This document shows, piece by piece, positions 55,093-63,976 of a stretch of 64,000 nucleotides of DNA (positions within the stretch are counted from its first letter, which is position 1; each line of letters opens with the position of its first letter). The position numbers and the translations under genes were made by a program. The notes under the pieces are model-generated. The model was given only the letters and a program-made list of their open reading frames with translations, made no database searches and was not told the origin of the DNA. Origin of the DNA: Myceligenerans pegani (GTDB taxonomy: Bacteria > Actinomycetota > Actinomycetes > Actinomycetales > Cellulomonadaceae); assembly GCF_014892515.1 (NCBI RefSeq), contig NZ_JADBGR010000109.1, positions 30,958-94,957 of the forward strand, in the 5' to 3' direction.

Positions 55093-56600
55093 GCCCGCAC
55101 CAGGCGGACCATCGACCACGACACGGGCGGCAGCTCGGCCCGGGCGCGGTCGTCGGCGACCTTGGCGGAGGTGTTGGGCTGCGGCGCCACGGAGGTGGAG
55201 TCCTCGGCGGTGGCGTGCCACGTGTGGTCGGGGTTCGCCAGGGTGACGGCCTCGGCGACGCGGAGCCCGGGGAAGCCGCGCAGGTCGACGTCGAGGGCGA
55301 TCGCCTCGGTGACGGAGCGGTTCACGGCGAAGATGACGACGTCGCCGGTCTCGGGGTCGTGGGTGGCGACGGAGTCGAGCACCGGCACCTCGCCGAACTT
55401 CTTCGTCTCCTGCACGGGCGACTCGACGGCGAGGCGCAGGACCTCGCCCTTGGCCAGGGCAGAGGTCAGGGCGAACGGGTGGAAGATCGTCTGCTTCCAG
55501 GACCGGCCGCCGGGCTCGGTCATGATCGGCGCGATGACGTTGACGAGCTGGGCGAGCGACGCGGCGTGCACGCGGTCGGTGTTGCGCAGCAGCGAGATGA
55601 GCAGGCTGCCGACGACGACGGCGTCGGCCACGTTGTACTTGTCCTCGAGCAGCACCGGGGCGACGGGCCAGTCGTCGCCCTGCGGGGGCCGCGACTCGGC
55701 GCGCTGCTGGTACCAGACGTTCCACTCGTCGAACGAGATGTGGATCCGCTTGTCGAGCTTGCGGGCCGCCCGGACCTGGTCGGCGGTGGCGGAGACCGCG
55801 GCGACGAAGTTGTCCATGTCCACGCTGCTGGCGAGGAAGGAGGCGAGGTCGCCGTCCTCCTCGTAGTAGTAGACGTGCGCGGAGACGTAGTCGACGTGCT
55901 CGTACGTCTCGGTGAGCACGGCGCGCTCCCACTCGCCGAACGTGGGCATCTGCGAGCTGGAGGAACCGCAGGCCACGAGCTCGATGTCCGGGTCGATCAT
56001 CCGCATGGCGCGGGCGGTCTCGGCGGCGAGGCGCGCGTACTCGTCCGCCGTCTTGTGCCCGATCTGCCACGGGCCGTCCATCTCGTTGCCGAGGCACCAC
56101 ATCTTGATCCGGTACGGGTCCTCGGCGCCGTTGGCGCGGCGCTGGTCGGCCCAGTACGAGCCGCCCGGCACGTTGCAGTACTCCAGCAGGTCGAGAGCCT
56201 CCTGGATGCCCCGCGTGCCGAGGTTGACGGCCATCATCGGCTCGACGCCGGACCGCTTGGCCCACTTCATGAACTCGTCCACGCCGAACGTGTTCGGCTC
56301 GGTCGAGTGCCACGCCAGGTCGAGGCGCCGGGGGCGGTTCTCGACCGGGCCGACGGCGTCCTCCCAGCGGTAGCCGGAGACGAAGTTGCCGCCCGGGTAG
56401 CGCACGGTGGAGACGCCGAGCTCGCGGGTGAGTTCCAGGACGTCGCCGCGGAAGCCGTCGGCGTCGGCGGTCGCGTGCTCCGGCTCGTAGATGCCGGTGT
56501 ACACGCACCGGCCCAGGTGCTCGACGAAGGTGCCGAACGTGCGGCGGCGTACGGGACCGACGACGAAGGCCGGGTCGACGGTGACGGTGGCGGCGTGCAT
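55089..56600 (-). CDS. GH51 alpha-L-arabinofuranosidase (first copy)
   Basis: 503 aa, no signal peptide, so intracellular. The N-terminus shows RRTFGTFVEHLGRCVYTGIY and STVRYPGGNFVSGYRWEDAV; the acid/base is E173 (MWCLGNEMDGPWQIGHKT) and the nucleophile E292 (IHISFDEWNVWYQQR), at positions normal for GH51. It acts on short arabino-oligosaccharides. ATG 56600 follows TGAGGAGCATCA. A LacI-type operator lies 53 bases upstream; it leads the GH51-GH43 operon. Confidence 0.94.
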   Translation of the reverse strand: MHAATVTVDPAFVVGPVRRRTFGTFVEHLGRCVYTGIYEPEHATADADGFRGDVLELTRELGVSTVRYPGGNFVSGYRWEDAVGPVENRPRRLDLAWHSTEPNTFGVDEFMKWAKRSGVEPMMAVNLGTRGIQEALDLLEYCNVPGGSYWADQRRANGAEDPYRIKMWCLGNEMDGPWQIGHKTADEYARLAAETARAMRMIDPDIELVACGSSSSQMPTFGEWERAVLTETYEHVDYVSAHVYYYEEDGDLASFLASSVDMDNFVAAVSATADQVRAARKLDKRIHISFDEWNVWYQQRAESRPPQGDDWPVAPVLLEDKYNVADAVVVGSLLISLLRNTDRVHAASLAQLVNVIAPIMTEPGGRSWKQTIFHPFALTSALAKGEVLRLAVESPVQETKKFGEVPVLDSVATHDPETGDVVIFAVNRSVTEAIALDVDLRGFPGLRVAEAVTLANPDHTWHATAEDSTSVAPQPNTSAKVADDRARAELPPVSWSMVRLVRA

Positions 56601-56652
56601 TGATGCTCCTCACGGACGTGGCTCGCGCGCCCAACAGCAGCCGCGCGGCTTG

Positions 56653-56664
56653 TACATCGTTGTA
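56653..56664. promoter_or_regulatory. LacI-type operator 1 of the arabinan regulon
   Basis: TACATCGTTGTA, central CG, one mismatched pair; fits the shared pattern TWCAWCGWTGKA. It lies 53 bases before the GH51-GH43 operon. Confidence 0.7.
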
Positions 56665-56867
56665 GACATGGAAATGGTGCACACTCGACCGGCGATCGGT
56701 CAAGCGGCGACGACACGGCACACCCCGACCGGACGTCCCGGGCGGCCGACGCGCCCCGGCCGGAGGCCCCGGCCGCCCGCCCGCGCCACACCATCGTTGC
56801 GAGGCCGTGATCACCCGCACTTGACCATCCGCCGTCCTTCGTGCCACCGTTTCACCGTCGATATCTT

Positions 56868-56879
56868 TTCATCGATGTA
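56868..56879. promoter_or_regulatory. LacI-type operator 2 of the arabinan regulon
   Basis: TTCATCGATGTA, with a perfect CATCGATG core; flanks extend it to TTTTCATCGATGTAAA. It lies about 80 bases before the binding-protein gene. Confidence 0.7.
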
Positions 56880-56960
56880 AAGCGCGTCGAGGCGGACGCC
56901 GGGACAAGGTCCCCACCCACGCCTCGGCGGCGCACCAGGCAGAACCGAGAGGAAACCGTG

Positions 56961-58310
56961 ATGAGGAAGTCACGACTGGCCAGCGGCATGGTCGCCGCGC
57001 TGGTCCTGGCCGGCACCGCCGCGTGCAGCGCCGGCTCCAGCACCGACGACGACGGCAAGCTCACCTTCATGTTCCGCGGCGGCGAGGACGAGAAGGCCGC
57101 CTACCAGGAGGCGATCGACCGGTTCAGCGCGGACACCGGCGTCGAGGTCGAGGTCATCGTCACCGACGCCGACCAGTACGCCACCAAGCTCCAGGCCGCC
57201 ATCTCCGGCAACAACGTGCCCGACGTCTTCTACATCGAGCAGGCGAGCCTCCAGTCGTACGTCACGTCCGGGGTGCTCCTCGACATCACGGACCTGGTCG
57301 CCGAGTCCGGTGTCGACCTGGACAACATCTGGGAGTACGGCGTCGACTCCTACCGGTACGACGGCAAGCTCCAGGGCACGCCCGACGGCGCGCTCTACGG
57401 CCTGCCGAAGGACGTCGGCCCGTTCGCCATGGGCTACAACAAGACCATGCTCGAGGAGGAGGGCATCGACCTCCCCGACGAGGACGAGCCGCTGACCTGG
57501 GACGAGTGGCTCGACATCATGAAGCAGGTCACCAAGGACACCGACGGCGACGGCGAGGTCGACCAGTGGGGCACCGGACTCAACGTCCAGTGGAACCTGC
57601 AGGCACTGGCCTGGTCCAACGGCGCCGACTGGACCAACGCGGACAAGACCGAGGTCACCGTGGACACCCCGGAGATGGCCGAGGCCCTCCAGTACATCGC
57701 CGACATGACCACCGTCGAGGAGGTCACCCCCTCCTCCGAGCAGCAGGCCACGCTCGACACGTACCAGCGCTGGATGGAGGGCGAGCTCGCCTTCTTCCCG
57801 GTCGGCCCGTGGGACGTCAGCGTCTACAACGAGCTCGACTTCGAGTACGACCTGATCCCGTACCCCGCCGGCGCCACCGGTGAGCCCGCCACCTGGATCG
57901 GCTCGCTCGGCATCGGCGTCTCGGCCACCACCGCGATGCCGGAGGAGGCCGTCGAGCTGGTCACCTACCTCTCGGCCGACGAGACCGCCCAGCAGACGCT
58001 GGTCGACGCCGGCATCCAGGTCCCGAACCTCAAGGACATGGCCGCCGAGTGGGCGGCCGAGGAGGGCACATCGCCCGCCAACCGCCAGGAGTTCCTGGAC
58101 ATCGTCGAGGACTACGGCCGCCCCATGCCGGCCGCGGTGACCTACGGCGCCGCGTGGTACGACGAGATGTGGACCAACATCCAGCCCGTCCTCGACGGCA
58201 AGCAGACCGCGGCGGAGTACCTCGCGGAGGTGCAGCCGCGGATGCAGCAGCTCCTCGACGAGTCCAACATGCAGGCCGAGCAGGCCGCGGCGGCGAACGC
58301 GAGCGAGTGA
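56961..58310 (+). CDS. ABC transporter substrate-binding lipoprotein (CUT1, sugar)
   Basis: 449 aa, extracytoplasmic solute-binding protein family 1. Lipoprotein signal SRLASGMVAALVLAGTAAC with C22. The mature part shows DRFSADTGVEVEVIVTDADQ YATKLQAAISGNNVPDVFYI and YGLPKDVGPFAMGYNKTMLE, as in oligosaccharide-binding proteins. ATG 56961 follows GAGAGGAAACCGTG. Context with GH51 and GH43 suggests arabino-oligosaccharides. It leads the importer operon. Confidence 0.92.
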   Translation: MRKSRLASGMVAALVLAGTAACSAGSSTDDDGKLTFMFRGGEDEKAAYQEAIDRFSADTGVEVEVIVTDADQYATKLQAAISGNNVPDVFYIEQASLQSYVTSGVLLDITDLVAESGVDLDNIWEYGVDSYRYDGKLQGTPDGALYGLPKDVGPFAMGYNKTMLEEEGIDLPDEDEPLTWDEWLDIMKQVTKDTDGDGEVDQWGTGLNVQWNLQALAWSNGADWTNADKTEVTVDTPEMAEALQYIADMTTVEEVTPSSEQQATLDTYQRWMEGELAFFPVGPWDVSVYNELDFEYDLIPYPAGATGEPATWIGSLGIGVSATTAMPEEAVELVTYLSADETAQQTLVDAGIQVPNLKDMAAEWAAEEGTSPANRQEFLDIVEDYGRPMPAAVTYGAAWYDEMWTNIQPVLDGKQTAAEYLAEVQPRMQQLLDESNMQAEQAAAANASE

Positions 58311-59200
58311 TGGCGCGTTCGTCGCGGCTGCACCAGGCCGAGCACCGGTGGGCGCTGGCGTTCGTCGCCGCGCCGGTGCTCGGCTACGTGCTCTTCACCG
58401 CCTATCCCGTCGGCTTCGCCCTCTACACGTCGATGACGCAGTGGAACGGGCTGGGCGCGATGCGCTTCATCGGCCTGGACAACTACGTCCGCCTGTTCGG
58501 GGACCAGTACTTCTGGCAGTCGATGGGCAACACCGTCTTCTACATGATCGGCATCCCGATCGGTCTGGCGCTCTCCCTCGCGCTGGCGATCGGCATGAAC
58601 CGCGCCATACCGCTGCGCTCCATGCTCCGCACGGTCTACTACGTGCCGGTGATCTCGTCGCTCGCCGCGATCGCGATCCTCTGGCAGTGGGCCTACAACG
58701 GTGACTTCGGCCTCGTGAACCAGTTCCTGGCCTGGTTCGGCATCGAGGGACCCAACTGGCTCGCGAGCACGGCCTGGGCCAAGCCTGCGATCGTCATCAT
58801 GCTGATCTGGAAGGGCCTCGGGTACTCGATGATCCTGTACCTGGCCGCGATCCAGTCCGTGCCGCGCTCCCTCTACGAGGCGGCCGAGCTCGACGGCGCG
58901 AACGGCTGGCAGAAGTTCCGGACCATCACCCTCCCGATGGTCCGCCCGGTGACGTTCTTCCTCGTGGTCACGCAGGTGATCGCCGGGTCGCAGATCTTCA
59001 CCGAGATCAACATCATGACGCCCACGGGCGGCCCGGAGTACAGCACGGCGTCGTCCGTGTTCCACATCTGGCGCCAGGCGTTCCGCTACCAGGACATGGG
59101 ATACGGCACCGCCATGGCGATCATGCTGGGCATCCTCATCCTGATCATCACGCTCGTGCAGTTCCGCCTGAACCAGCGGAACAGCTTCGTGCTCGACTGA
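58310..59200 (+). CDS. Sugar ABC transporter permease (MalF-like)
   Basis: 296 aa with six helices. LGYVLFTAYPVGFALYTSMT opens the first; the EAA loop for ATPase contact is SLYEAAELDGANGWQKFRTI TLP. ATG overlaps the binding-protein stop by one base (TGATG). A CUT1-class membrane subunit. No ATPase gene is in the cluster, so a shared MsiK-type ATPase encoded elsewhere is expected. Confidence 0.93.
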   Translation: MARSSRLHQAEHRWALAFVAAPVLGYVLFTAYPVGFALYTSMTQWNGLGAMRFIGLDNYVRLFGDQYFWQSMGNTVFYMIGIPIGLALSLALAIGMNRAIPLRSMLRTVYYVPVISSLAAIAILWQWAYNGDFGLVNQFLAWFGIEGPNWLASTAWAKPAIVIMLIWKGLGYSMILYLAAIQSVPRSLYEAAELDGANGWQKFRTITLPMVRPVTFFLVVTQVIAGSQIFTEINIMTPTGGPEYSTASSVFHIWRQAFRYQDMGYGTAMAIMLGILILIITLVQFRLNQRNSFVLD

Positions 59201-59215
59201 GAACCTGGAGAACCC

Positions 59216-60301
59216 ATGACTGAGAAATCGGCCAGCTCCACGGCGTCGTCGGACACGACCGGCGCGACACCGGGCACCGGCACGACGACGGACACGACCG
59301 GGACCACACCGAACACCGAGGCGACACCGAGCGCCGGGACGGCACCGGTCCGAACCGGCCACGGCGCCGCGGACACGACGCCGGACACCTCACCGACGGA
59401 GACGTCCCCGCTGAACGGCGGACCGACGCACCCCGTCGGGCTGCCCGTGGCACGGCGACTGGGCCGCAGGGCACAGGGCCGCATCGCGGACTGGATCACC
59501 TTCGCCGTCCTGGCGGTCGGCGGGGTCGCGATGGTCGCGCCCCTGCTGTGGATGTTCTCGACCTCGCTGAAGACGAAGACCGAGGTCTTCGCGCTGCCGC
59601 CGGTCTGGATCCCCGAGATCCCGCAGTGGGAGACCTACGTGCGGATGTGGGAGAACTCCTACGTCCTCACGGGCTTCCAGAACAGTTTCATCGTCGCCAC
59701 GTCCGTCACGGTGCTCGGCACGATCACGTGCTCGCTGGCGGCGTTCGCGCTGGCGAAGCTGCGCCTGCCGGGCCGGAACGCGATCTTCGTCGGTCTGCTG
59801 ACGGGCATCATGATCCCGTTTCCGACGCTGATGATCCCGCAATTCGTGATGTTCTCGCGGATCGGCTGGGTGGACACGCTGCTGCCACTGATCGTGCCGG
59901 CGATCTTCGGCAACGTCATCGTGATCTTCTTCCTGAAGCAGTACCTCGAGAACGTGCCCAACTCGATCATCGAGGCCGCGAAGATCGACGGCGCCAGCTA
60001 CTGGCAGATCTTCTGGCGGCTGATCTTCCCGATCATCCGCCCGGCCGTGTCCGCCCAGTTCATCCTCTGGTTCATGATGGTCTGGAACGACTACCTCGCC
60101 CCGATCCTGTACCTGAACACCCCCGAGCGGCAGACCCTGCAGGTGGTGATCGCGAACATGAACGTCCAGTACGCGACGCAGCGCGACTACCCGCTGATCA
60201 TGGCGGCGTCGTTCGTGGCGCTGCTGCCGATCCTGGCCGTGTTCCTGGTCTTCCAGCGACAGATCATCGAGTCGGTCGCCCTGACGGGCACGAAGGGCTG
60301 A
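59216..60301 (+). CDS. Sugar ABC transporter permease (MalG-like) with Thr-rich N-terminus
   Basis: 361 aa. Six helices begin at about residue 92 (WITFAVLAVGGVAMVAPLLW MFSTSLK) and the EAA loop is SIIEAAKIDGASYWQIFWRL. Residues 1-75 are a Thr/Ser/Gly/Pro-rich low-complexity tail (ASSTASSDTTGATPGTGTTT) not found in typical MalG proteins, whose N-terminus is short. AACCTGGAGAACCC precedes ATG 59216. Identity is secure. Confidence 0.92.
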   Translation: MTEKSASSTASSDTTGATPGTGTTTDTTGTTPNTEATPSAGTAPVRTGHGAADTTPDTSPTETSPLNGGPTHPVGLPVARRLGRRAQGRIADWITFAVLAVGGVAMVAPLLWMFSTSLKTKTEVFALPPVWIPEIPQWETYVRMWENSYVLTGFQNSFIVATSVTVLGTITCSLAAFALAKLRLPGRNAIFVGLLTGIMIPFPTLMIPQFVMFSRIGWVDTLLPLIVPAIFGNVIVIFFLKQYLENVPNSIIEAAKIDGASYWQIFWRLIFPIIRPAVSAQFILWFMMVWNDYLAPILYLNTPERQTLQVVIANMNVQYATQRDYPLIMAASFVALLPILAVFLVFQRQIIESVALTGTKG

Positions 60302-60302
60302 C

Positions 60303-61031
60303 ATGTCCGCGCACGACGGCGGGCGCGGCCGGGTCCCCGAGGACCCGGCCGTTCGGGGCGGCGGCACGGACGGCCCGGACTGGCGGGGCGACGACGCCCC
60401 CGGCTGGGCCGGGGGCGTCATGGCCGTGCTGCGGTTCCTCACCCGGCTCGTCGAGGTGAACCTGTTCGTGGCGGCCGGGACGCTGGCGGGCGGGGTCCTG
60501 CTCGGCCTCGGGCCGGCGCTCAGGGCGGGGTCCGCCGTGCTGCACGACCCCGAGCTCGCGCTGGAACCCTGGCGCGGGTTCTGGCGGGAGTGGCGCACGG
60601 GCTGGCGCCGCTCGAACCTCCTGTTCGCACCGCTCTGGCCGGTGGGCGTGCTGCTCTGGGCCGACGCGGCCGCCGTCGGACAGGCTTCCGGACCCGCCCA
60701 CGCGGCCATGCTGGCCGGCCTCACGCTCGCATCCGCCTGGACCGCCGTCGTCCTCGCGTGGTGGCCGCGCATCGTGCTCAGGTACGACGACGCGGCGCCC
60801 GCCGTCTGGCGCTACCTGCTCCTGACGCCGCTGACGGCGCCGGGCGCGGCCCTGGCGATCCTGGTCACGCTCGCCGCGACGGCGGCCGTGATCCTGGGCG
60901 TGCCCCTGGCCGCTCTCGCCGCGGGCGCCTCGTTCCCCCTCTGGGCCACGGGCAAGGTGGTGGACGGCACGGTGCGCCGGAACGAGCCCGCCGACTCCGC
61001 CGACTCCGCGCACCGGCCCTCGGCGTCCTGA
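60303..61031 (+). CDS. DUF624-family membrane protein (YesL-like)
   Basis: 242 aa. Hydrophobic helices (NLFVAAGTLAGGVLLGLGPA; LLFAPLWPVGVLLWADAAAV; AMLAGLTLASAWTAVVLAWW; LTAPGAALAILVTLAATAAV) with the family FWREWRTGWRRSNLLFAPLW segment between the first two. DUF624/YesL genes accompany CUT1 oligosaccharide importers; role unknown. It starts one base after the permease stop and is the last gene of the operon. It converges on the LacI gene with two bases between stops. Confidence 0.85.
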   Translation: MSAHDGGRGRVPEDPAVRGGGTDGPDWRGDDAPGWAGGVMAVLRFLTRLVEVNLFVAAGTLAGGVLLGLGPALRAGSAVLHDPELALEPWRGFWREWRTGWRRSNLLFAPLWPVGVLLWADAAAVGQASGPAHAAMLAGLTLASAWTAVVLAWWPRIVLRYDDAAPAVWRYLLLTPLTAPGAALAILVTLAATAAVILGVPLAALAAGASFPLWATGKVVDGTVRRNEPADSADSAHRPSAS

Positions 61032-61033
61032 GT

Positions 61034-62143
61034 TCAGGTCGCCACGGGTTCGCTCGCCATGGGTTCGGTCAGCGGCTGGGCCGGTTCGATGCCGCCCTCC
61101 TGGACCGCCACCGGCCTGCCCTCGCCGCCCTCGGGAACGTCGCCCGTGGACTCGCGGCCGATGATGCGGGAGTCGGGGATCACGCGGCGGAACGGTCCGG
61201 TCTCCGTCCCGGTGATCCGCGCGACGAGGAGATCCACGGCCGTCTGCGCGATCTGCTCGCGCCCCGGGTCCACGGAGGAGAGCGTGGGGACGGAGTAGCG
61301 CGCGTCGTCGATGTCGTCGAAGCCGATCACGGCGACGTCGCCGGGAACGTCCAGCCCCCGGGTGTGCAGCGCGTGGAGCGCACCGAGCGCGAGGGCGTCG
61401 TTGAGGGCGAAGACACCGTCCACCTCGACGCCGTCGTCGAGCAACGTGCCCATGGCCTCGGCCCCCGTGGAGCGGTGCCAGAGCCCTGCCTCGGCGACCA
61501 GCGCGGGGTCGTAGGGGAGGCCCGCCTCCTCCAGGCCCTGCCGGTAGCCGGTGGTACGCAGCGCGGCGGAACCCACCTGTTCACCCTCGTGCCCGCCGAC
61601 GACGGCGATCCGTTTCCGCCCGAGCGACGCCAGATGCAGCGTGGCCGCCTTGGCGGCGGCCACGTTGTTCATCGTGACGTGGTCCGCGGGCGCCCCGAAG
61701 ACGCGCTCGCCGAGCACGACGAGCGGGAAGTCGACGTCGAACAGCGCCAGGTCCTCGGGGCCGAGCTCGAGCGGCGAGAAGATCAGGCCGTCGGTCATGT
61801 TCCGGCGCTTGCCGGTGAGCACGTCGACCTCACGTGCCCGGCCGTGGCTGGTCTGCTCGATCAGTACGGTGAGACCCCGGGCGTCGGCCGCCTGGATCAC
61901 GGAGTCGGCGAGCTCGGCGAAGTACGGCAGCGACAGCTCCGGGACCGCGAGGGTGATCATGTCGGTGCGGCGGGTGCGCAGGCTGCGCGCGGTCTCGTTG
62001 ATCCGGTAGCCGAGGTGGTCGATGGCCTCCTCGACGCGCTCACGCGTCGCGGGGCGGATGTGCGGGTAGCCGTTGACGACGTTCGACACGGTCTTGATCG
62101 AGACGCCGGCTCGCGCCGCAACGTCCTGCATGGTCACAGCCAC
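61034..62143 (-). CDS. LacI-family transcriptional regulator
   Basis: 369 aa. The DNA-binding domain is TMQDVAARAGVSIKTVSNVV NGYPHIRPATRERV with the hinge RSLRTRRTDMITLAVPELS; the sugar-binding domain follows (LTVLIEQTSHGRAREVD; VVGGHEGEQVGSAALRTTGY; AVIGFDDIDDARYSVPTLSS). GTG 62143 has GGAGGAG six bases upstream. Its position inside the cluster and three matching operators suggest it represses all three arabinan operons and releases on arabinose or an oligosaccharide. Confidence 0.93.
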   Translation of the reverse strand: MAVTMQDVAARAGVSIKTVSNVVNGYPHIRPATRERVEEAIDHLGYRINETARSLRTRRTDMITLAVPELSLPYFAELADSVIQAADARGLTVLIEQTSHGRAREVDVLTGKRRNMTDGLIFSPLELGPEDLALFDVDFPLVVLGERVFGAPADHVTMNNVAAAKAATLHLASLGRKRIAVVGGHEGEQVGSAALRTTGYRQGLEEAGLPYDPALVAEAGLWHRSTGAEAMGTLLDDGVEVDGVFALNDALALGALHALHTRGLDVPGDVAVIGFDDIDDARYSVPTLSSVDPGREQIAQTAVDLLVARITGTETGPFRRVIPDSRIIGRESTGDVPEGGEGRPVAVQEGGIEPAQPLTEPMASEPVAT

Positions 62144-62250
62144 GAAGCACTCCTCCCCGCGCCGACCTCCCCGCCGGCGTGGCCAACAGCGTATGCCACG
62201 GCGTCCAGCCCTCGGGAGAGCCTCACGTCCGGGCCGCGCGTCGACTAGCG

Positions 62251-62262
62251 TACAACGTTGGA
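62251..62262. promoter_or_regulatory. LacI-type operator 3 of the arabinan regulon
   Basis: TACAACGTTGGA, perfect CAACGTTG core, fits TWCAWCGWTGKA. It directly follows TAGCGT (62246-62251), the probable -10 of the second GH51 gene, and lies in the divergent gap to the LacI gene, so it may also mediate autoregulation. Confidence 0.65.
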
Positions 62263-62285
62263 AAACACCGCGCGAAGGAGCCCGC

Positions 62286-63842
62286 ATGTCTGACCTCGCA
62301 CTCGACGCCGTCGTCGACCTCGACGTTCCCGGCCCGACGATCAACCGCCACCTCTACGGACAATTCGCCGAGCATCTCGGCCGCTGCATCTACGAAGGCT
62401 TCTGGGTGGGCGAGGACTCGCCCATCCCGCACGAGGGCGGGATCCGCCGCGACGTCGTCGAGGCGCTGCGGGAGCTGCGGATCCCGAACCTGCGCTGGCC
62501 GGGAGGCTGCTTCGCGGACTCGTACCACTGGCGCGACGGCGTCGGCCCGCGCGAGGACCGCCCGCGGATCGCGAACGTGCACTGGGGCGACGTCGTGGAG
62601 GACAACGCGTTCGGCACGCACGAGTTCCTCGCCCTGTGCGACCTGCTCGGCACCGAGCCGTACGTCTCGGCGAACGTCGGCTCGGGCACGGTGCAGGAGA
62701 CCGCCGACTGGGTCGAGTACCTCACCCGCGGCGACGACGCGCCGATGGCCCGCCTGCGCCGGGAGCACGGGCGCGACCAGCCCTGGCCCGTCACGTTCTT
62801 CGGCCTCGGCAACGAGCCCTGGGGCTGCGGCGGCAACCTGCGCGCCGAGCAGTACGCCTCGCTCGCGCGGCTGCACGCGACGTACGCGCGCGACACGTCC
62901 GGGAACAAGCTCCAGCGCGTGGCCGCCGGGGCCAACGAGGACGACTACGCCTGGACCGAGACGCTGATGAAGCAGGTCAGCAAGGGCCTCGGCGACCAGG
63001 ACCCCGCGCCGCTGTTCCAGGCCGTGTCCTTCCACTACTACACGATCCCCGGTTCGTGGGGCGGCAAGGGCTCCGCGACGGACTTCACCGAGGGCGACTA
63101 CTGGACCACGATGCGCAAGGCCCACCGCGTACGTGAGCTGATCCGCGGCCACTCCGCCGTCATGGACGCCTACGACCCGCACGCCAAGGTCGGGCTCGCC
63201 CTCGACGAGTGGGGCACGTGGTACGACGTCGAGCCCGGCACGGAGCCCGGCTTCCTGTACCAGCAGAACACGATGCGCGACGCACTGGTCGCGGCCGTGC
63301 ACTTCGACGCCTTCCACGACAACGCCCGGCGCCTGCGCCTCGCGAACGTCGCGCAGGTCGTCAACGTGCTGCAGGCGATGGTGCTGACCGACGGCTCGAA
63401 GATGCTGCGCACGCCCACGTTCCACGCGTTCGCGATGTCGGCGGGCCACCAGGACGCGTCGGTGCTGGCGGTGCACGACGTCGCGACGCGGAGCACGCGC
63501 GGCGTCGACGGCTCGGAGCTGCCCACCGTGTCGACGTCGGCCTCCGTCAAGGACGGTTCCGTGCTGGTCTCGCTGACCAACCTGGACCCGGCGGCGCCCG
63601 CTCGCGTGCGCGTCGCGCTCCGCGGTGGCTCCGTCACGCTCGACGGCGCGACGGTGCTGGCCGCCCCGGAGGGTTCGGGGTCCGACGACGCCGTCCGGGT
63701 GCACAACACGTTCGACGCCCCGGACGCGGTGGCGCCACGGGATCTGTCCTCGGTGTCGGTCACCGCCGGACCGGGCGGCGACCTGCTGGAGTCCGAGCTT
63801 CCCCCGGCGTCGTTCACCACGGTGAGACTGACCCGGGCCTGA
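62286..63842 (+). CDS. GH51 alpha-L-arabinofuranosidase (second, divergent copy)
   Basis: 518 aa, no signal peptide. The N-terminus INRHLYGQFAEHLGRCIYEG FWVGEDSPIPHEGGIRRDVV and WPGGCFADSYHWRDGVGPRE fit the GH51 branch that keeps a cysteine after WPGG. Acid/base E177 (FFGLGNEPWGCGGNLRAEQY) and nucleophile E308 (GLALDEWGTWYDVEPGTEPG). It differs clearly from the first copy, so the two probably have different linkage or chain-length preference. AAGGAG precedes ATG 62286. Confidence 0.94.
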   Translation: MSDLALDAVVDLDVPGPTINRHLYGQFAEHLGRCIYEGFWVGEDSPIPHEGGIRRDVVEALRELRIPNLRWPGGCFADSYHWRDGVGPREDRPRIANVHWGDVVEDNAFGTHEFLALCDLLGTEPYVSANVGSGTVQETADWVEYLTRGDDAPMARLRREHGRDQPWPVTFFGLGNEPWGCGGNLRAEQYASLARLHATYARDTSGNKLQRVAAGANEDDYAWTETLMKQVSKGLGDQDPAPLFQAVSFHYYTIPGSWGGKGSATDFTEGDYWTTMRKAHRVRELIRGHSAVMDAYDPHAKVGLALDEWGTWYDVEPGTEPGFLYQQNTMRDALVAAVHFDAFHDNARRLRLANVAQVVNVLQAMVLTDGSKMLRTPTFHAFAMSAGHQDASVLAVHDVATRSTRGVDGSELPTVSTSASVKDGSVLVSLTNLDPAAPARVRVALRGGSVTLDGATVLAAPEGSGSDDAVRVHNTFDAPDAVAPRDLSSVSVTAGPGGDLLESELPPASFTTVRLTRA

Positions 63843-63897
63843 CGCGCCGGCCCGGCCGGCCCGCACGCCGCGGCCGTCACGCGTGGTCGACACATCG

Positions 63898-63976
63898 GTG
63901 AGTGATCGGCAGTTCGAACTGCCGATCACTCACGAACGGACCGATCATCCGCAGGTCGGTCGCCGCGCGACCGACC
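63898..63976. repeat. GGTCGG-arm palindromic element, copy D
   Basis: Part 1 (63898-63933) is a perfect 36-nt palindrome: GTGAGTGATCGGCAGTTC and its exact reverse complement. Part 2 is GGTCGGTCG-CCGCG-CGACCGACC (63954-63976). It lies 55 bases after the second GH51 stop and is homologous to element C at the other end of the arabinan cluster. Confidence 0.88.

Larger units (their letters stand above)
56601..56960. other. 360-bp divergent regulatory region of the arabinan cluster
   Basis: Lies between the leftward GH51-GH43 operon and the rightward ABC operon. It contains two LacI-type operators, one near each gene start. Possible ABC-operon elements are TTCACC (56851-56856), 17 bases, GATGTA (56874-56879), so operator 2 would overlap the -10. 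The middle is GC-rich without features I can name. Confidence 0.6.
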
